Source of the DNA: Thermoleophilaceae bacterium | GTDB lineage: Bacteria; Actinomycetota; Thermoleophilia; Solirubrobacterales; Thermoleophilaceae | Direction of reading: 5' to 3' | Length of the DNA: 22,078 nucleotides | Assembly (NCBI GenBank): GCA_013696425.1 | Contig: JACCYP010000062.1 | Location: 1 to 22,078 of the forward strand | Shown: one piece after another, positions 1 to 6,114 of the stretch | How positions within the stretch are numbered: the stretch's first letter is position 1 | How the letters are laid out: each line of letters starts with the position of its first letter | The notes under the pieces: generated by a model | Seen by the model: the letters and a program-made list of their open reading frames with translations, nothing else | Told to the model about the DNA's origin: nothing | Databases searched by the model: none | Program-made: the position numbers and the translations under genes

Positions 1-62
1 CGCGTGCGGCTCTCGAACAGGCCGCGCTCCGCCAGCAGCGCGTCGAGTCGCTTCCGAGGCAC
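1..62 (-). CDS. tlyA: TlyA-family rRNA methyltransferase, N-terminal fragment (runs off left edge)
   Basis: Only the first 20 codons are in the window, read leftward from a GTG at 62. They give MPRKRLDALLAERGLFESRT, which matches the start of the S4 RNA-binding domain of TlyA, the 2'-O-methyltransferase acting on 16S/23S rRNA cytidines. TlyA is often found just downstream of dxs in actinobacteria, and dxs lies upstream here on the same strand, separated by about 1.9 kb of accessory genes. A promoter-like TACGCT sits exactly 6 nt before the GTG. The family call rests on a short stretch plus gene context. The next 250 or so codons, outside the window, would settle it. Confidence 0.6.
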   Translation of the reverse strand, partial: MPRKRLDALLAERGLFESRT

Positions 63-68
63 CGGCGC

Positions 69-74
69 AGCGTA
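69..74 (-). promoter_or_regulatory. -10 element for tlyA, leaderless configuration
   Basis: On the minus strand TACGCT is followed by 6 nt (GCGCCG) and then the GTG start of tlyA. A transcript starting 6-8 nt after the hexamer would begin at the start codon, so the mRNA would be leaderless. No Shine-Dalgarno sequence precedes the GTG. The same hexamer and spacing occur before the genes starting at 7621 and 10771. Confidence 0.5.
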
Positions 75-147
75 TCCGCGACCGCACGGGGGCGGAGACT
101 AGTTGGGGACGCAGAGCCGGCGGATTAGTTCACGCCAACGGAGGTAG

Positions 148-969
148 CTAGCCCCGCTGGGCGATCACGAGATCCTGGGCCGAGAGCGCACCCCGTCGGC
201 CGGACCATCCACCCGGCTCGATGGACTTCAGCATGAGTCCATGCCGGACGAGCATCGCCTTAACCTCCGCCTCATCGAATGCCACCGCTATCTCGTGCCG
301 CACCTGATGCGCGCTGTAGTAGCCGTCTTGCTCGTGCACGAAGTGGTGAGCGCTCGCGTCGCTCTGGCGATGGGCGCGCGAGACCTCGTCGAGGATGAAG
401 AACGTGACAAGACACGTGCCGCCGGGAGCCAACGTCCGCGCGATCTCGGCCATGTAGTGCTCGACGCCGGGCGCGCGCATGTGGGTGAACACCGACGTGG
501 CGAACACGAAGTCCTTGCTCCCATCGTCCACGGGGAAGCGGAAGGCACCGGGGTCGATCGAGCCACCGGGGTTGTACTGGCGGTTGTAGACGTCGGTCCA
601 CTCGAAGACGAAGTTCGGATGTTCGGGCGTGATGTGTTCTTGGCACCAATGGATCATCCGGCGCGAGACGTCGAAGCCGTCGAAGCGGGCGGGCGGTTCG
701 AGGTAGTCGATGAGCGGAATCGCCATCCGCCCGACCCCACAGCCGATGTCGAGGACCCGATCGCCCGGTTGGAGGCCCCCAAGCTCGACGAAGTAGCGGC
801 GAAACTCCTGGCCGAGGTAGGCGAAGTCCCCCGGGCCCACGTAGGCGAGCCGCCTTGGAGGGACTAGGGCCGCGCGACGGCCGAGGAGGGAATCGAGGGC
901 GTCTCCGGGGGCGTAGCGCAACCAAAGGCGCAGGCTGTCGAGACTGGTCCGCAGCCGGGCCGTGAGCAC
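148..969 (-). CDS. Class I SAM-dependent methyltransferase (273 aa)
   Basis: This is a Rossmann-fold methyltransferase. Motif I is VLDIGCGVG at residues 72-80, a GFD acidic motif at 98-100 closes the SAM ribose site, and a later FATSVFTHM stretch resembles the motif IV/V region of Methyltransf_11/25 proteins. It ends in a glycine-rich beta strand region followed by VIAQRG. There is no signal peptide or membrane segment, so it should be cytosolic. The substrate cannot be told from sequence; relatives methylate small molecules, lipids or sugars. The start is a GTG at 969 with a TAGGCT hexamer 6 nt upstream. The gene stands between tlyA and dxs, looks somewhat lower in G+C than dxs by eye, and may be an insertion there. 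The family call is firm and the function is unknown. Confidence 0.85.
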   Translation of the reverse strand: MLTARLRTSLDSLRLWLRYAPGDALDSLLGRRAALVPPRRLAYVGPGDFAYLGQEFRRYFVELGGLQPGDRVLDIGCGVGRMAIPLIDYLEPPARFDGFDVSRRMIHWCQEHITPEHPNFVFEWTDVYNRQYNPGGSIDPGAFRFPVDDGSKDFVFATSVFTHMRAPGVEHYMAEIARTLAPGGTCLVTFFILDEVSRAHRQSDASAHHFVHEQDGYYSAHQVRHEIAVAFDEAEVKAMLVRHGLMLKSIEPGGWSGRRGALSAQDLVIAQRG

Positions 970-975
970 GCCGGG

Positions 976-981
976 AGCCTA
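976..981 (-). promoter_or_regulatory. -10 element for the methyltransferase, leaderless configuration
   Basis: TAGGCT on the minus strand is followed by 6 nt and the GTG start at 969. An alternative upstream hexamer, TACGTT at 1034-1039 (minus), would give a leader of about 60 nt. Confidence 0.4.
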
Positions 982-1021
982 CCCCGTATCGCGTTTCAGT
1001 CGCACCAAATCCGGACGAGGT

Positions 1022-1049
1022 CGAGCCCGGCGCAACGTATCCGTGACCG
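1022..1049 (-). repeat. Degraded copy of the tlyA promoter/start region
   Basis: Positions 1029-1049 match 64-84 at 19 of 21 bases. The flanking CGAG (1022-1025) matches 55-58 with a 2-nt deletion between the blocks. In the tlyA copy this stretch holds the -10 hexamer, the 6-nt spacer, the GTG and codons 2-3. Here the hexamer is TACGTT, the spacer GCGCCG is intact, and the start codon is lost. The two copies lie just outside the two ends of the methyltransferase gene in the same orientation. It could be a remnant of tlyA or simply a similar promoter that now serves the methyltransferase. Confidence 0.45.
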
Positions 1050-1091
1050 GCCTCACACAAGGGGAGGCAGTTAGTTGTAACCCTCGTTGCC

Positions 1092-1451
1092 ATGACTCTC
1101 TCCAGGGTGATCCCGCTGCCAGTACATGCAGCAGTCGAGCTCGCCACCGGCGTGGCCCTGATGGCCTCTCCCTTCGTGTTCGCGTTCGGTCCCGCCGGGA
1201 TGATCTCGGCCATCGTGCTCGGCGCCGCCCTCGTCGGCCTGGCCCTCACGGTCGCGGACTCCGGTGAGCGCGGCTCGCTGCCGTTGAGAGCCCACCACGC
1301 CTACGACTTCGGTCTGGCCCTCAGTATCGGCCTCGGCGCCGTGGCCCTCGGCATCGCAGGCGATCCCATCGCCTTCGGCGTACTCGCCGTGGTCGCGCTG
1401 GTCGAGGTGCTCCTCACCACGAACACGCGGTACAGCCCCATCCGGGCCTGA
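1092..1451 (+). CDS. Small integral membrane protein, SPW-repeat-like (119 aa)
   Basis: This protein of 119 residues has about four hydrophobic segments, near residues 10-31, 35-54, 70-90 and 92-108. A charged loop (ADSGERG) lies in the middle, and it ends in a short polar tail. The first pair carries an ASPF motif after a small-residue helix, as in the SPW-repeat membrane proteins of actinobacteria. The two helical hairpins look like two copies of one unit. The function of that family is not established. The ATG start has no clear Shine-Dalgarno sequence nearby; GGGGAGG about 25 nt upstream is too far. A strong intrinsic terminator follows the stop. The family name is tentative; the membrane topology is well supported. 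Confidence 0.65.
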   Translation: MTLSRVIPLPVHAAVELATGVALMASPFVFAFGPAGMISAIVLGAALVGLALTVADSGERGSLPLRAHHAYDFGLALSIGLGAVALGIAGDPIAFGVLAVVALVEVLLTTNTRYSPIRA

Positions 1452-1506
1452 ATCTTCTCGCATAGATCGCAGCATCGAAGTACCACATACGCATCACTCC
1501 TCCCTC

Positions 1507-1544
1507 GAGCGGCCCGCCACCATCCCGGCGGGTCGCTTGTTTTT
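1507..1544 (+). terminator. Intrinsic terminator after the SPW-like gene
   Basis: GCGGCCCGCC (1509-1518) pairs with GGCGGGTCGC (1527-1536) through one G-U pair, and an A-T pair extends the stem. The loop is 8 nt. TTGTTTTT (1537-1544) follows directly. This is the only clear stem plus U-tract in the window, and it separates the membrane protein gene from the NTF2-like gene. Confidence 0.8.
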
Positions 1545-1562
1545 CCGGGGTCGGTCGGGCGG

Positions 1563-1568
1563 GATAAT
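1563..1568 (+). promoter_or_regulatory. -10 element for the NTF2-like gene, leaderless configuration
   Basis: GATAAT matches TATAAT at 5 of 6 positions and ends 6 nt before the ATG at 1575. No Shine-Dalgarno sequence is present. A possible -35 (TTGTTT, 1537-1542) overlaps the terminator U-tract at a long 20-nt spacing. Confidence 0.5.
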
Positions 1569-1574
1569 GCCGCC

Positions 1575-1937
1575 ATGACGCGCAACGAACGGGCTTTACG
1601 GGAGGGCTACGAAGCCTTCAACAGGCGCGACATCGACACCGTGCTCGCGTTCCTCCACCCCGAGATCGAGTGGATCGAGCCGCAGCAGCTCCCCGGCGCC
1701 CGCACGGCCCGGGGCCACGCGGAAGTACGGGAGCTACTCAGCGAGCTGTTCGAAGTCTGGGGTACCTCGCGCTACCAGCCCGAGTCGATCGAGCAGGACG
1801 GCGAGGATCTGGTCGCGACACTCCGGGTGACCCACCGCGGCCAGGAGAGCGGGGTGGTCGTGGTGGCACTGCTGAAGCACCGCTGGACGATCCGCGAGGG
1901 CCGCGCGACGCGGCTAGAACAGCTCGGGGACGCCTGA
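1575..1937 (+). CDS. NTF2-like / SnoaL-like protein (120 aa)
   Basis: A short cone-shaped alpha+beta-barrel protein of the NTF2/SnoaL superfamily. The N-terminal helix has the usual 'GYEAFNRRDID' pattern (residues 11-21), followed by a 'FLHPEIEWIEP' strand with paired acidic residues, a GHAEVRELL helix and three C-terminal strands ending near residue 117. Family members are isomerases, cyclases, hydrolases or plain ligand binders, and nothing here identifies the ligand. The length is normal and no signal peptide is present. The gene follows the terminator at 1507-1544 with its own probable leaderless promoter. It converges on dxs, with 18 nt between the two stop codons. Confidence 0.8.
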   Translation: MTRNERALREGYEAFNRRDIDTVLAFLHPEIEWIEPQQLPGARTARGHAEVRELLSELFEVWGTSRYQPESIEQDGEDLVATLRVTHRGQESGVVVVALLKHRWTIREGRATRLEQLGDA

Positions 1938-1955
1938 GAGAGGGCGCGGCCGGGA

Positions 1956-3878
1956 CTAGACCAGCTCGCGGCTGGCCACGGCCTCGGTCACGCGGCGGGC
2001 GATCGACTCGGGGTCGAGGCCCACCTCCTCGCGCAGCAGTGTGGGCTTGCCGTGCGTCACATAGGAGTCCGGCAGGCCGAGGCGCAATACCCGGGTGGCG
2101 CCGCCGAGGTCGCGGTCGGCGAGCGACTCGAGCACGGCTGAGCCGAAGCCGCCCTGCAATACGCCATCCTCGACGGTCACGAGCAGGTCGTGGTCGGCGG
2201 CGAGAACCGACAGAAGCTCCTCGTCGAGGGGCTTGCAGAAACGGGCGTCGGCCACGGTCACGTCGAGGCCGTGCTCCTCGAGGTGGCCGGCGGCGTCGAG
2301 GGCGAGCTGTACGCCGAGGCCGTAGCCGAGCATCGCGACACGCGAGCCCTCGCGGAGGATCTCACCGCGGCCGATCTCCACCGGCTCGGGCTTGCTCGGG
2401 ATGGGCGCGCCGCAGGCCTCGCCGCGCGGGTAGCGCAGCGCCACCGGGCCGTTGTGGAGCACCGAGGTGCGCAGCATGCGCACGAGCATCGCCTCGTCGC
2501 GCGGGGCCATCAGCACCATGTTCGGCAGCGACCGCAGGTAGGCGATGTCGAAGGCGCCGTGGTGGGTCGGGCCGTCGTCGCCCACGAGTCCCGCGCGATC
2601 CATCGCGAACACCACGTCGAGGTTCTGGAGGCAGACGTCGTGCACGATCTGGTCGAACGCGCGCTGCAGGAAGGTCGAGTAGATCGCGCACACCGGCTTC
2701 GCGCCCTGGAGTGCGAGGCCGGCCGCGAACAGCACCGCGTGCTGCTCGGCGATGCCGACGTCGTAGTAACGGTCGGGCAGCTGCTTCTGGAGGATGTCGA
2801 GGCCGGTGCCGGAATTCATGGCGGCCGTGATGCCGACGATCCGCTCGTCGCGCTTGCATTCCTCGACCAAAGCCTCGCCGAACACCTTCGTGTACTGCGG
2901 CGGGCCCGGCGTGGCCGGCTTCGCTACCGGCTCGGAGGGGCGGCGGGCGACTATCGAAGCGGGCTTCGCGGCGTGCCACTTCTCCATGCCCTCGAGGCCG
3001 CCCTCCTCGGCGGGAGCGAAACCCTTGCCCTTGACCGTCGAGACGTGCACGACCACCGGGCGGTCGGCCTCCAGGGCGGCGGCCAGCGCCTTGCGCAGCG
3101 CCTTAACGTCGTGGCCGTCGATGACGCCCATGTAGGCGAGGTCGAGCTCCTCGAAGATCAGCCCGGGCGCCCAGTAGGCCTTCATCGACTCCTTGAAGAT
3201 CGGGCCGAAGCGCTCCATGCGCGGGCCGATGCCGGCGGGCAGCTTCGTGAGCCGGGATTCGATGCCCTCGCGCGCGTGGTAGAGCTTCGGGTCGAGGCGG
3301 ATGCGGTTGAAGTAGCGCGAGAGCGCGCCGACGTTCGGGGCGATCGACATGCCGTTGTCGTTCAGCACGATCACGATCGGCTCGCCGAGGCCGCCGGCGT
3401 TGTGCAGCGCCTCAAAGGCCACGCCCCCGGTGAGCGCGCCGTCGCCGATCACCGCCACCACCTTGCCGTCCTCGCCCACCCCGCGGCGCATGGCCTCCTT
3501 GAGGCCGACCGCGTAGGAGATCGAGGTCGAGGCGTGGCCGGCGCCCATGATGTCGTGCTCGGATTCGAAGACCGAGCAGAACGGGGCGAGCCCGCCGTAC
3601 TTGCGGATGGTCGAGAGCTGGTCGCGGCGGCCGGTGAGCACCTTGTGCGGGTAGGCCTGGTGGCCGACGTCCCAGAGCACCTTGTCCTTCGGCGAGTCGA
3701 GCAGCGAGTGGATCGCGGTGGCCAGCTCGCAGGTGCCGAGGTTCGCGCCGAAGTGGCCGCCGATCTCACCGATCGTGTCGATGATCAGCTCGCGCACCTC
3801 CTGGGCGACCTCCTGGAGCTCCGCCTCGTTCAGCGAGTGGAGGTCCTGGGGCTTGTCGATCTTGTCGAGGTGGCTCAT
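1956..3878 (-). CDS. dxs: 1-deoxy-D-xylulose-5-phosphate synthase (640 aa)
   Basis: This enzyme condenses pyruvate and glyceraldehyde 3-phosphate, with thiamine diphosphate, to DXP, the entry step of the MEP isoprenoid pathway in the cytosol. The thiamine-binding GDGALTGG motif is at residues 145-152 with NDN at 173-175. HQAYPHK (73-79) and MGAGHAS (111-117) are active-site segments. IAEQHAV carries the catalytic glutamate, and a transketolase C-terminal domain follows. The length fits the family (E. coli 620). The linker around residues 300-335 is Pro/Ala-rich. The ATG overlaps the stop of the prenyl synthase by 4 nt (ATGA), which fixes the start and implies translational coupling. With the gene upstream it makes the C5 precursor and then the chain. 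Confidence 0.97.
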   Translation of the reverse strand: MSHLDKIDKPQDLHSLNEAELQEVAQEVRELIIDTIGEIGGHFGANLGTCELATAIHSLLDSPKDKVLWDVGHQAYPHKVLTGRRDQLSTIRKYGGLAPFCSVFESEHDIMGAGHASTSISYAVGLKEAMRRGVGEDGKVVAVIGDGALTGGVAFEALHNAGGLGEPIVIVLNDNGMSIAPNVGALSRYFNRIRLDPKLYHAREGIESRLTKLPAGIGPRMERFGPIFKESMKAYWAPGLIFEELDLAYMGVIDGHDVKALRKALAAALEADRPVVVHVSTVKGKGFAPAEEGGLEGMEKWHAAKPASIVARRPSEPVAKPATPGPPQYTKVFGEALVEECKRDERIVGITAAMNSGTGLDILQKQLPDRYYDVGIAEQHAVLFAAGLALQGAKPVCAIYSTFLQRAFDQIVHDVCLQNLDVVFAMDRAGLVGDDGPTHHGAFDIAYLRSLPNMVLMAPRDEAMLVRMLRTSVLHNGPVALRYPRGEACGAPIPSKPEPVEIGRGEILREGSRVAMLGYGLGVQLALDAAGHLEEHGLDVTVADARFCKPLDEELLSVLAADHDLLVTVEDGVLQGGFGSAVLESLADRDLGGATRVLRLGLPDSYVTHGKPTLLREEVGLDPESIARRVTEAVASRELV

Positions 3879-4702
3879 GAGCTGCGGGTGAGGATGTAGT
3901 CCGTTATTGCTTCGAGCGTGGCCGTGTCCATGTCCGCCTCGTCAAGCGCCGCCGTCGCCTTCTCGTGCGACTCCCGGGCGAGATCCTTCGCGCGCTCGAG
4001 GCCGTACTCACTGACGTAGGTGCGCTTGTCGTGGCGCTCGTCCGACCGGGGCGGCTTCCCGAGGGCCTCCTCATCACCGGTCACGTCGAGGATGTCGTCG
4101 ACGATCTGGAAGAGGACGCCCAGTTCAGCAGCGAACCGGCCGAAAGCAAGTGTGGCACGTTCGTTTGTGTCTCCTAGCTTCAATACGCACGTGATCGAGG
4201 CTCCGATCAGCCGCCCGGTCTTGCGCTCGTGCAGCTGGCGGAGGTCCTCCCACTCCCCCTTCACGTCGAGGTACTGCCCCCCGACCATGCCGCTCACACC
4301 GATCGCGCCCACCACCTCGCCGAGCGCGGCCAGCACGCGCTCGGGCGGACCGTCCTGACGCTCGATCACCAGACAGATGGCCTCGGCGAAGAGCCCGTCG
4401 CCCGCGAGGATGGCAACGTCCTCGCCGTAGCGCTTGTGCGAGGTCGGCTGGCCGCGGCGCAGGTCGTCGTCGTCCATCGCGGGCAGGTCGTCGTGGATCA
4501 GCGAGTAGGTGTGGATGAGCTCGAGCGAGGCGGCCAGCGGGAGCACATGGTCGTGCTCGCGGCCGAGCGCCTCGGCCGTGGCGAGGCAGAGCACGGGCCG
4601 GATCCGCTTGCCGCCCGCGAGCAGCGAGTAGCGCATGGCCTCCTCGAGGCCGGCTGCCACGCCATCCGGTGCGAACCGCAATTCCGCGAGGTACTCATCC
4701 AC
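3875..4702 (-). CDS. ispA: Polyprenyl (farnesyl/geranylgeranyl) diphosphate synthase
   Basis: A trans-isoprenyl diphosphate synthase that elongates DMAPP with IPP. The substrate-entry GGKRIRP motif, the first aspartate-rich motif (HDDLPAMDDDD) and the second (VDDILDVTGDEEALGKP) are all intact, so it should be active. The two residues between the first Asp pair and the next (DDxxxxD spacing) are of the bacterial FPP/GGPP type; product length cannot be read with certainty. The reading frame is open far upstream through xseB. I chose the GTG at 4702, 30 nt after the xseB stop, because no other ATG, GTG or TTG in frame lies between the xseB stop and the conserved region. This leaves a rather short N-terminus of 275 residues in total. 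The stop overlaps dxs by 4 nt. Confidence 0.88.
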   Translation of the reverse strand: MDEYLAELRFAPDGVAAGLEEAMRYSLLAGGKRIRPVLCLATAEALGREHDHVLPLAASLELIHTYSLIHDDLPAMDDDDLRRGQPTSHKRYGEDVAILAGDGLFAEAICLVIERQDGPPERVLAALGEVVGAIGVSGMVGGQYLDVKGEWEDLRQLHERKTGRLIGASITCVLKLGDTNERATLAFGRFAAELGVLFQIVDDILDVTGDEEALGKPPRSDERHDKRTYVSEYGLERAKDLARESHEKATAALDEADMDTATLEAITDYILTRSS

Positions 4703-4731
4703 CCGCCGCTGGAGCGCGACGGGGTACTCGC

Positions 4732-4926
4732 CTATAGGAGTCTCTCCTGCCCCGGGGATTCCGAGCGCGCCTCGCGCGCCTCGCGCTCGAGCTCCTGGCC
4801 GGCGGTGGCGGCAAGCTCGGCGCAGCGCTCGACGAGCGCGGCGGCCTCCTCGGGCGTGTTCTCCCCTGCGCGCAGCTGCTCGGCCACGACGCCGAGCTCG
4901 TGGGCGATGTCGTCCAGGGCGCTCAT
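4732..4926 (-). CDS. xseB: Exodeoxyribonuclease VII small subunit-like protein (64 aa)
   Basis: A short all-helical protein. The pattern 'LDDIAHELGVVAEQLRAGENTPEEAAALVERCAEL' (described here by its first and second helices, residues 4-19 and 24-40) follows XseB, in which one helix is joined by a glycine turn to a second helix starting at a Thr/Ser-Pro-Glu-Glu cap. XseB binds several-fold to XseA to form exonuclease VII, which degrades single-stranded DNA. The ATG overlaps the nusB stop by 4 nt. The usual partner xseA is not in the window, although it normally lies directly before xseB. The call rests on helix pattern and position in an ispA/dxs operon; the sequence match is moderate. Confidence 0.65.
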   Translation of the reverse strand: MSALDDIAHELGVVAEQLRAGENTPEEAAALVERCAELAATAGQELEREAREARSESPGQERLL

Positions 4927-5303
4927 GCGCGTGCATGCTCCCGTGCCGCTGCGCCGAGGATGCCGTTCACGAAGGCGGGCGCCTCGGCCGAGCAGAGCTC
5001 CTTGGCCGCCTCGACGGCCTCGTCGATCGCCACCTCCATCGGCACGTCGGTGCGGTGCAGCAGCTCGAGGAGCGCCACGCGCATGATGTTGCGCTCGAGG
5101 GCGGCGATGCGGTCGAGCGTCCAGCCCTGGGAGTGGCGCTCGATCACGCCGTCGAGCTCGTCCTGATGCTCCTCGACGCCCTCGATCAGCCCGAGCGTGA
5201 GATGCGAGGCGTCACGCGGGATGAGCTCGGTCACCGGGCGCCCGGTGACATCATGCTGGTAGAGGGCCACCACGGCGGCGCGGCGCTGATCGGAGCGGCT
5301 CAA
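4923..5303 (-). CDS. nusB: Transcription antitermination factor NusB (126 aa)
   Basis: An all-helical RNA-binding protein that, with NusE/S10, binds boxA RNA and promotes antitermination of rRNA operons. Signatures are the N-terminal RRAAVVALYQHD helix, the ALERNIMRVALLELL segment, VAIDEAVEAAKELCS and the terminal FVNGILGAA motif. The length is normal. The start is a TTG at 5303 that overlaps the hicB stop (TTGA, 4 nt). No better start exists in frame near the conserved N-terminus. Translation of nusB is therefore probably coupled to the antitoxin gene, which is unusual for a core transcription factor. Confidence 0.93.
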   Translation of the reverse strand: MSRSDQRRAAVVALYQHDVTGRPVTELIPRDASHLTLGLIEGVEEHQDELDGVIERHSQGWTLDRIAALERNIMRVALLELLHRTDVPMEVAIDEAVEAAKELCSAEAPAFVNGILGAAAREHARA

Positions 5304-5512
5304 GCGGCCACGTGGCCAGCAGATGTGTGGGGCTCGGGAATGGCCTTGCCCTCTTCGCGAAGGATCTCGAAGTGGAACTGCAGCGCTCCGGCCATCCGCC
5401 GCTCGACTTCGTCCCGCGTATCGCCCAGCGCATAGACACCTTCGACATCGGGCGAATGCGCGCCCCAGCCACCATCTTCAGCCTGCTCGTAGATCACGAG
5501 GTAGTCCTTCAT
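5300..5512 (-). CDS. hicB: HicB-family antitoxin (70 aa)
   Basis: This has the partial RNase H-like fold of HicB antitoxins. It shows the first strand (YLVIYEQAEDGGWGAHSPDV, residues 4-23), the G-D-T-R-D-E-V helix (33-39), an AL-x-FHFE helix and the 'GKAIPEP' tail. HicB blocks the HicA toxin by direct binding. Many HicB proteins also have a C-terminal HTH or ribbon-helix-helix domain that represses the operon. This one stops after the tail, so it probably cannot bind DNA itself. The ATG overlaps the hicA stop by 4 nt and its own stop overlaps the nusB TTG by 4 nt. The order, toxin first and antitoxin second, is the common one for hicAB. Confidence 0.88.
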   Translation of the reverse strand: MKDYLVIYEQAEDGGWGAHSPDVEGVYALGDTRDEVERRMAGALQFHFEILREEGKAIPEPHTSAGHVAA

Positions 5513-5709
5513 CGCATGTCCTCCATGCCGGTCCGTCTCCGCATCTCTGAGAGGGTACCTGCGGGCACGGTTTGCGAATCCTTCCCCGAAACGATCACCG
5601 ACCGGGTTCCCGTGGAGTCGCGCCACATCTGATGAGAGCCCTTCTGCCGAGCACGGTGCCACCCCGCTCGGACGAGCATCCTCCGAACCTCACCGTACTT
5701 CTTGGGCAC
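5509..5709 (-). CDS. hicA: HicA-family mRNA interferase toxin (66 aa)
   Basis: A small dsRBD-fold toxin that cleaves mRNA independently of the ribosome. The lysine-rich start, the 'VRRMLVRAGWHRARQKGSH' helix-strand unit with the catalytic histidine at residue 26 (KGSHQMW), a middle strand (SVIVSGKDSQTVPAGTL) and the last helix (LSEMRRRTGM) are all present, so it looks functional. The start is a GTG at 5709 that shares one base with the TAG of the preceding gene (TAGTG); starting further upstream would run across that gene. It lies in a chain of overlapping genes running into nusB, so toxin, antitoxin and NusB would share one transcript. Confidence 0.87.
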   Translation of the reverse strand: MPKKYGEVRRMLVRAGWHRARQKGSHQMWRDSTGTRSVIVSGKDSQTVPAGTLSEMRRRTGMEDMR

Positions 5710-6044
5710 TAGAACGGGGTGTCGTCGTACGAACGGTACGAGGACTCGACCCGCTCGCCGAACCGCGGGCAGAGGACTGCGTCCTCTATGCGAGTGCCGT
5801 AGTACGACAGGCAGAACTTTCCGTCCCGCCGCGCCGTCCACAGCCGACCGTCTTCATCGAGGTGGATGTACCGGCGCGTCTCCTTCGCCCTGTAGACCTG
5901 CAGCATGCGGCCGTCCTCCAGCTCGACCTCACATATCCAGCGGAAGTGCGGGCAGACCATCGCACCCGCCGCCACCTTGAGGGGGTCCCAGCTTGGCTCG
6001 TCCGGGTACTTCAGCTCACCGAGGTAGTTCTGCTTTCGGCCCAT
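5709..6044 (-). CDS. Protein of unknown function linked to hicAB (111 aa)
   Basis: I do not recognise this gene. It encodes a soluble protein rich in beta-forming and aromatic residues, with two Cys-Pro-aromatic or Cys-Pro-Arg motifs (VCPHF near residue 31 and LCPRF near 92), two further cysteines, and a strongly charged middle (residues 45-75). No membrane segment, signal peptide or nucleotide-binding motif is visible. Its TAG overlaps the hicA GTG by 1 nt, so it is probably translated together with the toxin and may belong to the module, for example as a third component or cargo. By eye the stretch 5300-6044 is lower in G+C than efp, ispA or dxs on either side, which suits acquisition by transfer. 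The ATG start follows a 70-nt gap after efp. Confidence 0.6.
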   Translation of the reverse strand: MGRKQNYLGELKYPDEPSWDPLKVAAGAMVCPHFRWICEVELEDGRMLQVYRAKETRRYIHLDEDGRLWTARRDGKFCLSYYGTRIEDAVLCPRFGERVESSYRSYDDTPF

Positions 6045-6077
6045 GCCCGCAGCTTGAGAAAGGGCGCGTTACGGATC

Positions 6078-6100
6078 CAGACTCCGGCGTGAAGAGTCCG
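6078..6100 (-). other. Small hairpin in the efp-orf111 gap
   Basis: On the minus strand CGGACTC (6100-6094) pairs with GAGTCTG (6084-6078) through one G-U pair around a 9-nt loop. No U-tract follows. It may attenuate transcription between efp and the toxin-antitoxin genes, or mean nothing. The rest of this 70-nt gap shows no clear -10 element. Confidence 0.25.
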
Positions 6101-6114
6101 CTACGCGAGCGTGA

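Noticed and set aside
1960..1976. Inverted repeat CCAGC-TCGCG-GCTGG near the dxs stop as a terminator
   Set aside because: The stem is only 5 bp, lies inside the coding sequence and has no U-tract.
2190..3899. 569-codon plus-strand open frame opposite dxs
   Set aside because: It mirrors a full, well-conserved dxs on the minus strand. Its composition (His, Val, Arg, Asp rich) is typical of antisense frames in G+C-rich DNA.
6045..6114. Possible remnant of the nusB 5' end in the efp-orf111 gap, as a third case of 5'-end duplication
   Set aside because: Only short blocks (CGCTC, AGCG) align, with gaps. This is no better than chance in G+C-rich sequence.
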